NCBI GenBank assembly: GCA_008921705.1 | Contig: VFFE01007624.1 | Location: 1,502,329-1,566,328, forward strand | DNA: 64,000 nt | Source: Burhinus oedicnemus | Lineage: Eukaryota; Chordata; Aves; Charadriiformes; Burhinidae | Reading direction: 5' to 3' | Shown: positions 31,701-41,815 of the stretch, piece after piece | How the letters are laid out: every line of letters begins with the position of its first letter | Position numbering within the stretch: position 1 is the first letter of the stretch | Made by a program: the position numbers and the translations under genes | Notes under the pieces: generated by a model | What the model was told of the DNA's origin: nothing | Databases searched by the model: none | The model's input: only the letters and a program-made list of their open reading frames with translations

Positions 31701-34700
31701 GTAAGAGGGGCTTTCAGCTTTCTGCCACCCAAAGGTTCTTCTCCGGCTCTGCCGCTGCAGGCTGGGGTTTGCCCTCGTGCCAGCAGCGTGTGGCTCACGC
31801 AGCTGGGATGGAGCGGCCAGATGTGGCCAGGCTCCTTCGATCCCGTGCTGCACCAAAATTGCTGCATGAAGCAGCTTGCGGTGCCAGGCAGGCAGTCGCA
31901 GAAGCTCATGGACCAGCAGCGGGGCCGAGGTTGATGGAGACATCGTTCCTGCCTCTACTGCTGCCTGCCCATGGGCCGTCACTTCCCTTTGATGAGCCCC
32001 AGTTCCTCTTTATGGTCAAATGGGATAGCGAGAGCCACCCAAAGCCATGGAGGCACTGGGAAGGTGGGCTTGGGAGAGCACCACACAATGCTGCATGTGC
32101 TTCACCACAGGGTTCCTGCTGGTGCTCCAAAGCCCGGCAGGACATGGCTGGGCCACCATGGCCATGCCGCGGTGCCCAGGCACTGCAGAGGTCCCGTAGC
32201 ATCTTCTCTACCGGCCAGGACACCTCGCTTGCCTGTGTAAGGGACCTGTGCTGGGGACGCACACTGGCATCATGGGTCAGTGCTCACTTACACTCTAGGT
32301 GTGGGTCCCACATATCAATCACCCTGGGCTTCTCACCAGCAGGGACAGGAGATTTCAGGTGTGAGCATATCTTCCCTCCAGCACTTCCCTCCCAAAAAAC
32401 CCCCTCCGTAGCCCCACAGCATGGCGCTCACCCCCCGGCTCCTGCCCGTAGGTGGAGGAAGGTGCTTTTGTCAAAGAAAACTTCGACGAACTCTGCTGGA
32501 CCCTGACGGCGAAGAAGAATTACAAGCCCGACCGGAACGGGAATAGCGTTGTATCCCACCAAGATGCCTTCAAGCTCTGGTGTCTCTTCAACTTTCTGTC
32601 TGAAGACAAATATCCTCTCGTCATGGTGCCAGACGAGGTAGGACCTGCTTCTCCCCCTGCCCCATCCCCATTCTCACTGCCAGAGCCCTCTTTGGGGATG
32701 ACGCATCCCGCTATCACTTCCTGGCATGTCCCACCACATCCTGCAAGATATGGCGCTCCAGGGTGTGAGAGAGAACAGGCCAGGGGTGGCAGGAGGGGGC
32801 TGTCTGCCCTGGTCACCCCCTGCTATGCCCAGGGCCACCCCTGCTGCCCAGGGAGAAGGGGGTGACTTGGGATGAGCTGGGAGGAACCCTCCAAAATGCT
32901 GAAGCCTCTCACATGTAGGTGTCTTGGAGGATGAGGTGTGGGCTGGTCCATTTTGCTCTTCCATGATCCAAGCCTATGCCAACGAGCTTTTTTGCCTCCT
33001 GTGAAATGAATGTGCCAGTTCTCAGAGCCCCAACCAAGGAGCATCCGCAGCTCAGCTCCTCCTGGGGCTGGTCCCTTGCCTAAAGCTCTTGCATCTCCCC
33101 CAAGGGTTGAGTCGAGCATGGTGTTGAAGGAGGACTCCAGATTTTCATGGGAGAGAAAGGGAAAATGATGAGAAACCCTTAGAGTCTGGTGCAACGGGAG
33201 GTTGCTCCCCGTGAAATCGCTGTCTCCTGGGCTGTTTTACAGCCTGTGCCACCATGGGCAGTGGCAGAGCAGACCCAGTTGTCCCTCTCCATGCCCGCTG
33301 CCACCAGGCATTCACCTCCCTGCCCAGCATCTGGAGGGTTAAAAGCGAGGGACTGGGCACAGCAAAGCTTCTGGCAATAATCTCTAAATCTCCAAATTCC
33401 ACCCGGCATTTGGAGGGGGAGGTTCTCCTTTCTCCAGGGGTCAGCTCAAACCCCCATGAGAAGGTGGGCAGATCTGCGGAGGAGGGACAAGCTCAGAAGC
33501 CAAGAGCGGCCTCGCCAGGAGGAGCTCAGCTGGGCAGCTTCTACCCCATCAACCTCCTGAGATCAGCAGAAAAGGCAAAAAAAAAAGAAAAAAAAGGTGG
33601 TGGTGGGACGACCACAAAAAGGACAAGAAGTGCAGTGCTGCGCAGACGTAGGAGGGCAACCGCACTTCCTGCTCCCCGAGAGAGGTGTTTCCTGTTCCCC
33701 AGAGCATGACAAACTGAATCATCTTTCTGCTTACGGGGCTGAGCTTGAGAAGAGAAGAAAAAAAAAAAAAATCAGCCACGTTTCTTAATAAATAAACTAT
33801 CAGAAATCATTTAAAACGTAACAATGATATAATACATAAAATATATAATTATATAAAGAAAATATATAATTATATAATGTACACAATATAATCAAATAAT
33901 TTAAAAATCCCTAAAAAAAATAAACTACTTCTTGCCCTTCTCTTAGATGATGTAAAAAAAAATCCAGCTGGGGGCGGGGACTCTGCCGTGTTTCGCCTTT
34001 GTGGGTGGCTCTCTGCTGTCACCCACCCTCCTTGGTCCCTAGAGCGTGGGTAGAGGAGAGCTGGCAGCAAAACTGGAGCTGAAATAGGTCTTTCGCGACA
34101 TCATGTCAACCATTTTAGCTCTTTTTTCAAAGCAATTTATTTGCAGTTTCAAAACGATGCTCATCTCCTCCGTAAGGACCTCTTCCCCTGCTCCTCCCCA
34201 GTGTTTTTACGACGTCCGCTGGAAGCCAGCGCGGTGCTGAGGTCGGGAACGTGGTGTGAGACACCTGCCTTGCGGGCTGGGCGTGGGGGACAGCAGCGTC
34301 GGGCTCTTCTCCCTCAGGCACTTGACTTCTGCAGAGTTTTCTCACTCTGCAGACAAACAAGCCATAAACAGCTCAGCCTTGTGGTTAAAAGGAAAAACCT
34401 CCCAGTAGCGGTCAAGCTCTAACCCAGTGTCAACTTCCTGAGCCTGCCTGCTGCCTAGAACAGCTTGGCCATGACCATCAACCACCGCAACGGGTGATAC
34501 CTCTGGAATAAGGGTCCTGCATCTCCAGGCTGGAATGAGATGTGGTCTTGGGCTCTCTAAAATGGCTTGGTGGGGTGGGGATGGCTCTCGCTTCTCCCCG
34601 TCGCTCAGTTCCCCCTCCCCACAGGTGGAGTACCTGCTGAAGAAGATCTGCACGGCCATGAATGTGGAGCTGAACTCCTGCGAGCTGGATGACTACCTCT

Positions 34701-37700
34701 CCCAGGAGCCACAGGGGCAAGGGGGGCTGACGGTCTGGCAGTTCCTAGACATGGTGAACTCGGGGAGGTTCCTGAAAGGCATCGAGCAGGAGGCCGTCAG
34801 CATGGCCGTGGAGGAGGTGTACCAGGAGGTCATCGAGGATGTGCTCAAACAGGCAAGGAGCCCACATATCCTGGGGCACAAACTCTGTCCTGCCCCCATC
34901 CCGTTTTTGATCCCCGTGTCTCTCGGGCTCAGGGCTACCTCTGGAAGAAGGGGCAGCTGAGGAGGAACTGGTCCGAGCGGTGGTTCACGCTGAAGCCCAG
35001 TGTCCTGTCCTACTACATGAGCGAGGAACGGAAGGAGAAGAAGGGGAGCATCACGTTGGACAAGCACTGCTGCGTGGAGGTACGGCCCGGGCCATGCTCA
35101 GCTCAGGGACAGGAGACCCAGGAGATCCCCTTCAAGACCCCAGGAAGGGGAACCAAGAACACACAATTTCACATCCATGAGCACGGAAGAGCCAGTCCTA
35201 CAGCTGAAGAAAGTGGGGATAAGGTGGGGTACGGTCGGTAATGCCACCCTGTGTCCTCTCCCTGCAGGTGCTGCCTGACCGGGATGGGAAGAGGTGCATG
35301 TTCTGCGTGAAGACCTCCTCCCGCACCTACGAGATGAGCGCCTCCGACACCCGGCAGCGCCAGGAGTGGACGCTAGGTCCATGCCCAGCCTGCGCCCCCT
35401 CCCCAGCTTCCCCATGCTCCCCCCATGTCCCTACTGACTGTCCCCTTCCCTCCCCAGCCATCCAGACGGCCATCCGGCTGCAGGCTGAGGGCAAGAAGTC
35501 CCTGCACAAAGACCTGAAGCAGAAGCGACGGGAGCAGCGGGAGCAACGGGAGCAGCGCAAGGCAGCCAAGGAGGAGGAGACGCAGCGGCTCAAGCAGCTC
35601 CAGGAGGAGAAGGAGAGGAAGCTGCAGGAGCTGGAGCTGCTCAAGGAGGCCCAGCGGCAGGCAGAGATACTCCTGCAGGAGGAGGAGCAGCGGCGGAGGC
35701 AGCAGCACGAGGAGATGCAGAGGACGCTGGAGATCCAGCTGCGGGAGGCTGAGCAGGTGGGTGCATCCTCATGGCGTGTCCTGCCACAGAGCTGCGTCGC
35801 TCGTGGGATGGGTGCTTCCTTCCCTCGCCTGTGACAGCCCAGGGGGTTTGGAGGAGCTTTTAGGAGCACCACCTGCTCTCGCAACACTGCTGCTGCCACC
35901 CATCATCTCTGGGCTGCCGGGGACTGTATGTGACCCCAGGACGAGGGATGGAGGGGTCAGCACCGCTGTGCGTGAGATACCCGAGGAGCAGGAGATGAGG
36001 ACAACCTGCCCCGGGGTGTATGAAGCTGGGGGGTCAGGTGAGGGGCAAGTGCTAGTGCTGGGATGGCCAGGGAGCCCATTTCTGACCTTGCAGCCAGCGC
36101 TGGCTCCAAATGACATGGTGTGTCTCCTGAGTAGGGAAACAGCCTTGCTTTGCAGCTCTCTCCGTGGGCTCTCCTGGGTGTGGGAGATGTCTGGCCCCAT
36201 CCATCCAGGGATGCCGGGGTAAGGGCGTCCTGGAGACGGTGGTGGTGACTCTGCCAGCCGCCCACGGTAATGGCTTCTCTCCCTGTCGCAGGCTCGCGCC
36301 TCCATGCAGGCAGAGATGGTCCTGAAGGAGGCAGAGGCAGAGCGTCAGCGCAAGCGCATCCTGGAGCTGGAGGACATGCAGGAGCGTCTCCAGGAAGCCC
36401 TACAGCAGGAGGTGAAAGCACGGCAGGATGAGGAGTCCGTGAGATACGCACAGGCCAGGTAGGACCTGGGCATCCCTTCTCCTCCTCGACCATCCCCACT
36501 CCCAGAGCAGTGGCTGAGCGTGGGGACACGCTCCTCATGGCAATGCAATGCTCCCCAGGGTACTGGGGTGTGCTGTGACTTCCCAATATGCCGGTAGGGA
36601 TGGGAGAAGCTGGTGGATGAAGTGGCAGACGGATGTCCTCACCTCTTGCTCTTCGTTGACAGGCTACTGGCTGAGGAAGAGGAGAAGCTGAAGCAGCTGA
36701 TGAAGCTGAAGGAGGAGCAAGAAGAATATATCATCAAAACTCAACGGGAGAAGCAAGTCCTCAAGCAGGAGATGGAGAACAAGAACAAGTGTCTGGAAGA
36801 GGCGCAGAAGCAGCTGGAAGAAGTGAGAGTAAACAGGCAGCGGGTGGACCAAGACGTCATGGTGAGCATCACATCGGTGCCACATCCCTTCACGGTGTGA
36901 GCCCCGGGGGACTTCCCAGCCCTCCCTGAGTCACCTCCACACCGGGGAGGACCCAGCAGCTTTGGGGACCAAGCTGGCATTGCCTCGAGGGTTTTCTGAG
37001 CTGTGCCACGGGCAGGCACGGGGTGATTCAGTGGCTGAGATGGGACAAGCATGTCCTGCCCCAGGGGGACAGTGCTGGTGTCCAGAGCAGTGTCCGACAG
37101 TGGGAGTGTGTGGAGGGGGGGAGGATTGGAGGAGGAGCAGAAGCCCTAGAGGAGGGTGAGCCGGGTCTCCATCCCAGAGCGAGCCTCCAATCCAGGCTTA
37201 CTCAGGGAAGGGAAACTCCTGCGCATGGCCCTGGGTTGGGGGCTGTCGGGCAGCCGGGTCACCCCTCTCCTCCATCCTCTCCCAGGCGGCCCAGCGGAAG
37301 CTGCGACAGGCCAGCACCAACGTCAAGCACTGGAACGTCCAGATGAACCGACTGATGCACCCCATCGGGCCGGGAGGTAGGAGACTGGCCATCACACCCT
37401 CCTCTGCCCCTCCTTAACATGGCCACGCTGGGGCACGAGCCCAGTCTCCCACCCATCTCCCCCTCTTCAGGGGCATCCGGGGGCTGGAAGGACCCCCATC
37501 TTTCAGAGAAGATACCCCAACGCCTCTGGCATGGAGAGACCCCACAAGTCTTTTGCTTAGCTGAAAGGTCAATTTGGACCCCAGGTAAACAATCCTCTTT
37601 TTCTGTCCATCCCCAGACAAGCGTACGAACGTGAGCACAGGAGGCTTTGCTGGCTACCAACCCCTCCTCTCCCAGAGAGAGTCCTCCTTCAAACTCAAGC

Positions 37701-37828
37701 AGAAGATGGAGGATAAAGGCAGCAACCCCATGAGGGTCAACAGCAAGGAAAATGTGAGCAACGGTGGGAACAGCGGCATGCCACCCTCTCCGGATGGGGA
37801 CACCATGGCCACAGAGCCCACCAACTAG
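28782..37828 (+). CDS. DEF6: DEF6 (SLAT/IBP), Rac/Cdc42 guanine nucleotide exchange factor
   Basis: Cytoplasmic/membrane exchange factor that links T-cell receptor signalling to Rac1/Cdc42 and binds IRF4. Exons: 28782-28877, 30620-30760, 32452-32637, 34625-34852, 34933-35079, 35268-35376, 35458-35756, 36292-36458, 36663-36861, 37286-37376, 37617-37828. The total is 1875 nt, 624 aa (human 631, remembered). It starts [19 protein letters not shown]. The N-terminal EF-hand-like region covers residues 1-215. Tyr133 and Tyr144 (DKYPL, VEYLL), the LCK sites known in human, are kept at the same numbers. The PH domain is at about 217-314 ([18 protein letters not shown]). A long charged coiled coil, about 315-540, forms the DH-like region. 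The C-tail is Asn/Ser-rich. The intron after exon 4 has a GC donor. SWAP70 is excluded by closer match to DEF6 and by synteny. Confidence 0.96.
28946..28965. other. Assembly gap (20 N) in DEF6 intron 1
   Basis: Twenty Ns are followed by a C homopolymer tract. The round size suggests a placeholder, so the true missing length is unknown. No coding sequence is affected. Confidence 0.95.
33785..33920. repeat. AT-rich island with an 18-bp direct duplication
   Basis: A strongly AT-rich stretch breaks the GC-rich DEF6 intron 3. An 18-bp word of the form AAAATATATAATTATATA occurs at 33838-33855 and again at 33859-33876, a 21-bp period. Poly-A runs lie just upstream (33580-33596, 33757-33770). No element was recognised. 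Confidence 0.7.
34853..34932 (+). other. DEF6: DEF6 intron 4, GC-AG type, 80 bp
   Basis: The reading frame requires the junction CAG|GCAAGG ... CTCAG|GGCTAC, between Gln217 and the PH domain's first Gly. The donor dinucleotide is GC in an otherwise near-perfect U1 match. No GT donor nearby keeps the frame and the family sequence. Confidence 0.85.
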
Positions 37829-40800
37829 CCCAGCAGGATGGCAGAGCCCAGCGGGAAACTGCGGGGCCCAGCACGTCCCTCTGAGCAGACACAGTCAATA
37901 CAGCAATCTCTGGATGGAGACAAGTGGGGACGAGCACAGAGCCTATAGGTGACTACGTGTAAGGCAGAGATGCTCCCATTTTCTTCAGGAAAGGGCTCCA
38001 ACCCCAACGTGCCAGGAGGCTCAAACAGCCCAGTGCTGGGGAGAAGGCACTGGGGCCATCTTCTCTGGGCTGCCCAGGTGTGGGACCTGGAGGCAACTCC
38101 CCAGACTCTGGTTTCCACCCTGCCTAAAAAAAGAGCTACTGATGGGTCTGGACCACGTGGCCCAGGGCTGCAGTCCCACCTTGGTTTCTACCAGCAACCC
38201 TTCTGCATCACCTGCTGTGGCCCTGGGTGCATGGCCCTGTGACGGCGGCTGCCAGGAAAGCCTTGGCAGACAGAGCAGTGCCTTCTCACCGCCCCCACAG
38301 AAAGGCCGGGGTGTCCTTAACTAAGACGTGCATTCCCTGAAGGTGGTCGTTCGTCACTGGAGTCACATAGATGTTAGCAGAAAACAATGAGCAATGAAGC
38401 TTTTGGAGCCGGTGGCCCGCAGATCTCCTTCCCTGAGCATCTGTTGCCCTGCAGGCACCAGACCTCCCTCCTCGGCAGTGCTCCCACCGTAGAAAAGAAA
38501 CCAGGCGCCACCCATGGAAAGAGGCTCCCCCAGTGGATTTTGGGTTGGTCTGTGGAGGGCCAAGAGGGACACAGATGCTGTTGGACTCACCATAGATGAT
38601 GAACTCCCCTCTGGGTGGCAGGGCTGGAACAGGGGTAACATCTGGGAGGGCCACCACCTCTATATGATTAATTAAGTGCTTGTATAGGAAGGTAACGGTG
38701 CTCTGGGCTTCGTTTAGGTCTTTGCTCTTGGACTGCAGGACTCCCTGTTTCAGGAGTCCTGGCTCAGGATCCGGTCCAGGGCCCACAGAAGGCAGTAGCA
38801 AAGACTCCCAGGGGCCATCCTCACCGGGAGCTGGTGGATGTGGCAGCTCCCTTCAGCAACACGGGCCTGGCCTGTCTCCTCCCGCTAATTTGCTCCCTGA
38901 AAAACTGAGAACAAAAGCCAAGTCTGCCGGCAAGCCAACCCGCACAAAAAACCCCAACAAACAACCCACACCAACACTGGGGTTAGATCTCCAAGCACCT
39001 CTGTTTAAATACAGTCCCATTCACCTGTGGCTTTGGGGTCTTTATTGTACAGGGCACACAACCCCCGGTCCCATAAGGGTCCCCTCTGGAAACAGGCACT
39101 GGTAGCAAGCCCTGCATCAAACCCCAGTTCACAGTTGCTCACGCTGATTAACTGCAGTTCGTTAGGGAGATTACAATCTATTTCCTCCTCATGCGGCTTT
39201 CAGCATTTGCTCATACAGCTCTTCCCCCCGCTCCCCCCCCCCTTCCCCCAGTTTTTACAGTGTTCCTTTTTTACAATTATTTTTCATTGTGCCTGACTGC
39301 GAGAGAGGACGTTTCCGCGGGTGCCAGTGGAGTGGCACGGCTGCCCTGGGACAAAGCGGCTCTGTGTGCCCATGAGGGTGACTGGGTGGCTCCGTGCCCC
39401 GGTCCCACGCAGCCTCGCCGATGCACAGGGAGGGCATGGGTGGCTGCAGCCCTTGCGGCGATGGCCGTGGTGGCGCTGGCCCTGAAGGGGCTGCAGGTCA
39501 AATTCATCACCTCTCCTCCTCCTTCCCGCTGTGCTGGGACGCAGCAGGGTGGTCCTGAGCAGTGGTGTGGCCCCTACGGCCCCATGCGGATTTGGGGTCC
39601 CTGCCTGGCCCTGTGCCATCCTGGCTGGTCTGCTTGGACACAGGATCCCTCCACTCTGCACAGGTTTTCCGGTGGAGCGAGACCTTCCCAATGCTGCACC
39701 GGAGGCTAGGGATCTGTCTTTCATCGAGTTGCATGGGGAGCGGGGTACAAATCGCTGCAGTATCCCAGGGTGACCCTGGCAAAGCTGCTCGGTGCTCCAT
39801 GCGATCCGGAGAGCAAGAACGGGGAGGGTGCCAAACGCCGGTCTCTACAGGGAAGGAAATGGGCTGGGTGGAAATGCACTGATGGGAGTCGGCATTCTCC
39901 CTCATCAGCTTCATTAGCTCAATCTCATCCCGGATCAAGTGTCAGGACAGGTATGTACCACGCCACACCCAGGCAGGGAGGAAAAGGGCCATCTCCACCC
40001 TTGTCACAAGGGCTCTCACCCCGTGCACAGCTACCAAGGGCCACATCCCTGCCGTGACAGTGCCATTGCTTTTCACCAGCTCCGCGGCTGCACCGTCCCT
40101 CCTTAGAGCAGCTCACCGGAGCGTTGCTTTTGCTCCCGAGAGCCAAGTTCCCATGCAGCAAAAAACTATATATTAATTGCCGCAGGCAAGGACAGGCGTG
40201 GAGGGAACAGCCGGAACCAGTGTCAGCACCTGCCTTTGATCAGGTGCCAAGTCTGGATGCGCCCGGATCTGTCTCATCCTCCCGGAGTGGCCGACCAAGA
40301 GCTGGAGCTTGACTAAGTCAGCAGTTGATGCGCATCATTGGCGTGCACCCCGGCGCCTCCAACTAAGGATAAACTCCTGCAGCAGGATCACAAGGAGAGC
40401 TCAGGGAGGCGCTGGGAAAGAGCAGCTCTCTGCCGTTCCCACCATCCCGCCCCTGCACCGGCGTGGGTGTGTGTGGGTCTGCACACCCATGGAGGTCTCC
40501 TGTGGGAAACCTCCTGGAGCTCTCCGTGGGGTAACATCATGTGTGTGAGCAGAGTCAGATACAAACCTTGCTGCTCTCTACGTGAATCTTTCGCAGCCGC
40601 AAGCCTGCAGCTCTGCCCAGGCCCCGCTGTCCTGGTGCACTGGCCTGGGGCTCCACGTTTGCGGGAAATCCTCGTTGTGGCTGCATCTGGGTTAACGAGG
40701 GGCGTCATCCGACCTCTGTACCGCTCCTTAAGAAACCGTAGTGGGAACGGGGCCTGTGCTTTTTAAACATAACGTCACTTACCAGATTAGCCACTGCTGT

Positions 40801-41400
40801 GGTTTACCTAGGGTGTGAAGCTATTAAATTAGCTCCATCCTAGACCTCAAGTAACGGCATCGACAGCAAAGACTTGCAACACTCCCAGCGGGCGGCTCAT
40901 CTGGCCCTGGGGGAGGCAGAAAGCAGCAAGGGGCCCAGACTGGGAAGGGGAGAAGACCCCCAGAGCTCCCGCAGGCACCCCCAGCGCTGCGTCCTGAGGG
41001 TCCCACAGCGGCCACCACCACACGGAGGGGGTGGCAGCAGCTCTTTGGGCCGCAAGTCCCGGTTTTCATTGCCCGAGACAAATCCCTGTTCCCTCCCCGT
41101 TCCAGCACAGGGTGGGCTGCAGCATGCTGGCTACTGCCCGGCCTCCTGCCCAGGGCTGCCCGGCAAGGCCTCGGTGGCTCATGTCCGGCTCCGTTTCTGC
41201 CTCCGGATGAGCCACCCTGCCCGTGACACAGAGCTCATGGCCACCGCGGCTTTCCTCTCTGAGACACATCCCCAGTTACGGGCCACGAACTGGCCTTCCC
41301 GGCAGGGTGTAGCGTGGGGGTCACCGGGGAAGCTGCCGTCCCCTCTGTCCTCGCCTCTGCAGGCAGGACACCCGCTCCCCTCAGCCACGGCCCCCTCTCC
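37829..41400. other. DEF6 3' UTR and DEF6-PPARD intergenic region
   Basis: No plus-strand AATAAA is visible for DEF6 in the first 1.5 kb, so its 3' end is undefined; AATACA near 39008 is a weak candidate. A minus-strand AATAAA lies at 39038-39043. A minus-strand exon-like ORF at 38591-38732 is discussed in the findings. Nothing else in the interval resembles a known gene. Confidence 0.5.
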
Positions 41401-41439
41401 CTCCATGGCGGTGAGGGCGCAGGGAGGGGGGTAAGGCTT

Positions 41440-41795
41440 GGGCCCAGCGGCGGGTCCCGGTGAGGCGCTGGGACGGGGTGGCCGGGACGCCGAGGGGGGG
41501 ACAGGGACCTCTCGGGTTCCCCTGGGCGCTGGAGACCCGGCCCTGAGGGAGCCGCCGCCATTTTGCGCAGCTCCCGCCCCGCCCAGCGCCTACACTTCCC
41601 ATGAGGCCCCGCGCCCGCCGCGGAGCGGGGCGAGAGTGCGGCTCGCGCCCGCCAGGGGGCGCCTTGCGGCGGGGCGGGGCGGGGCGGGCTTGGGCCGTTG
41701 CCGTGGTAACGACATCCCGGCGGCGGCGATTGGCTGCGGGGCGCTGGGTATGCGGTGGCGTCAGGGCGGGCGCGGTGACGTGTGGAGGTGGGGGG
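41440..41795 (+). promoter_or_regulatory. PPARD: PPARD CpG-island promoter (inferred)
   Basis: A dense CpG island holds a YY1-type motif GCCGCCATTTT at 41554-41564, a ZNF143/SBS-like motif TACACTTCCCATGAGGC at 41591-41607, and tandem GC boxes (GGGGCGGGGC) at 41668-41688. It is the only CpG-island promoter candidate between DEF6 and the PPARD coding exons, so it is taken as the PPARD 5' end; the noncoding first exon cannot be delimited. The island may fire in both directions. Confidence 0.55.
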
Positions 41796-41815
41796 NNNNN
41801 NNNNNNNNNNNNNNN
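41796..41815. other. Assembly gap (20 N) in PPARD promoter island
   Basis: Twenty Ns are flanked on both sides by G-rich sequence just after a run of GC boxes. Part of the PPARD first exon or promoter could be missing. Confidence 0.95.

Noticed and set aside
35327..35899. Minus-strand frames rich in Cys/Ser/Leu opposite DEF6 exon 7
   Set aside because: Shadow of the Glu/Lys/Gln-rich coiled-coil coding sequence on the other strand.
39038..39215. Minus-strand AATAAA with a short upstream frame ending ...EELYEQMLKAA-stop
   Set aside because: No acceptor with a pyrimidine tract precedes the frame and stops occur just upstream in all frames after the nearest good acceptor; no coherent gene model.
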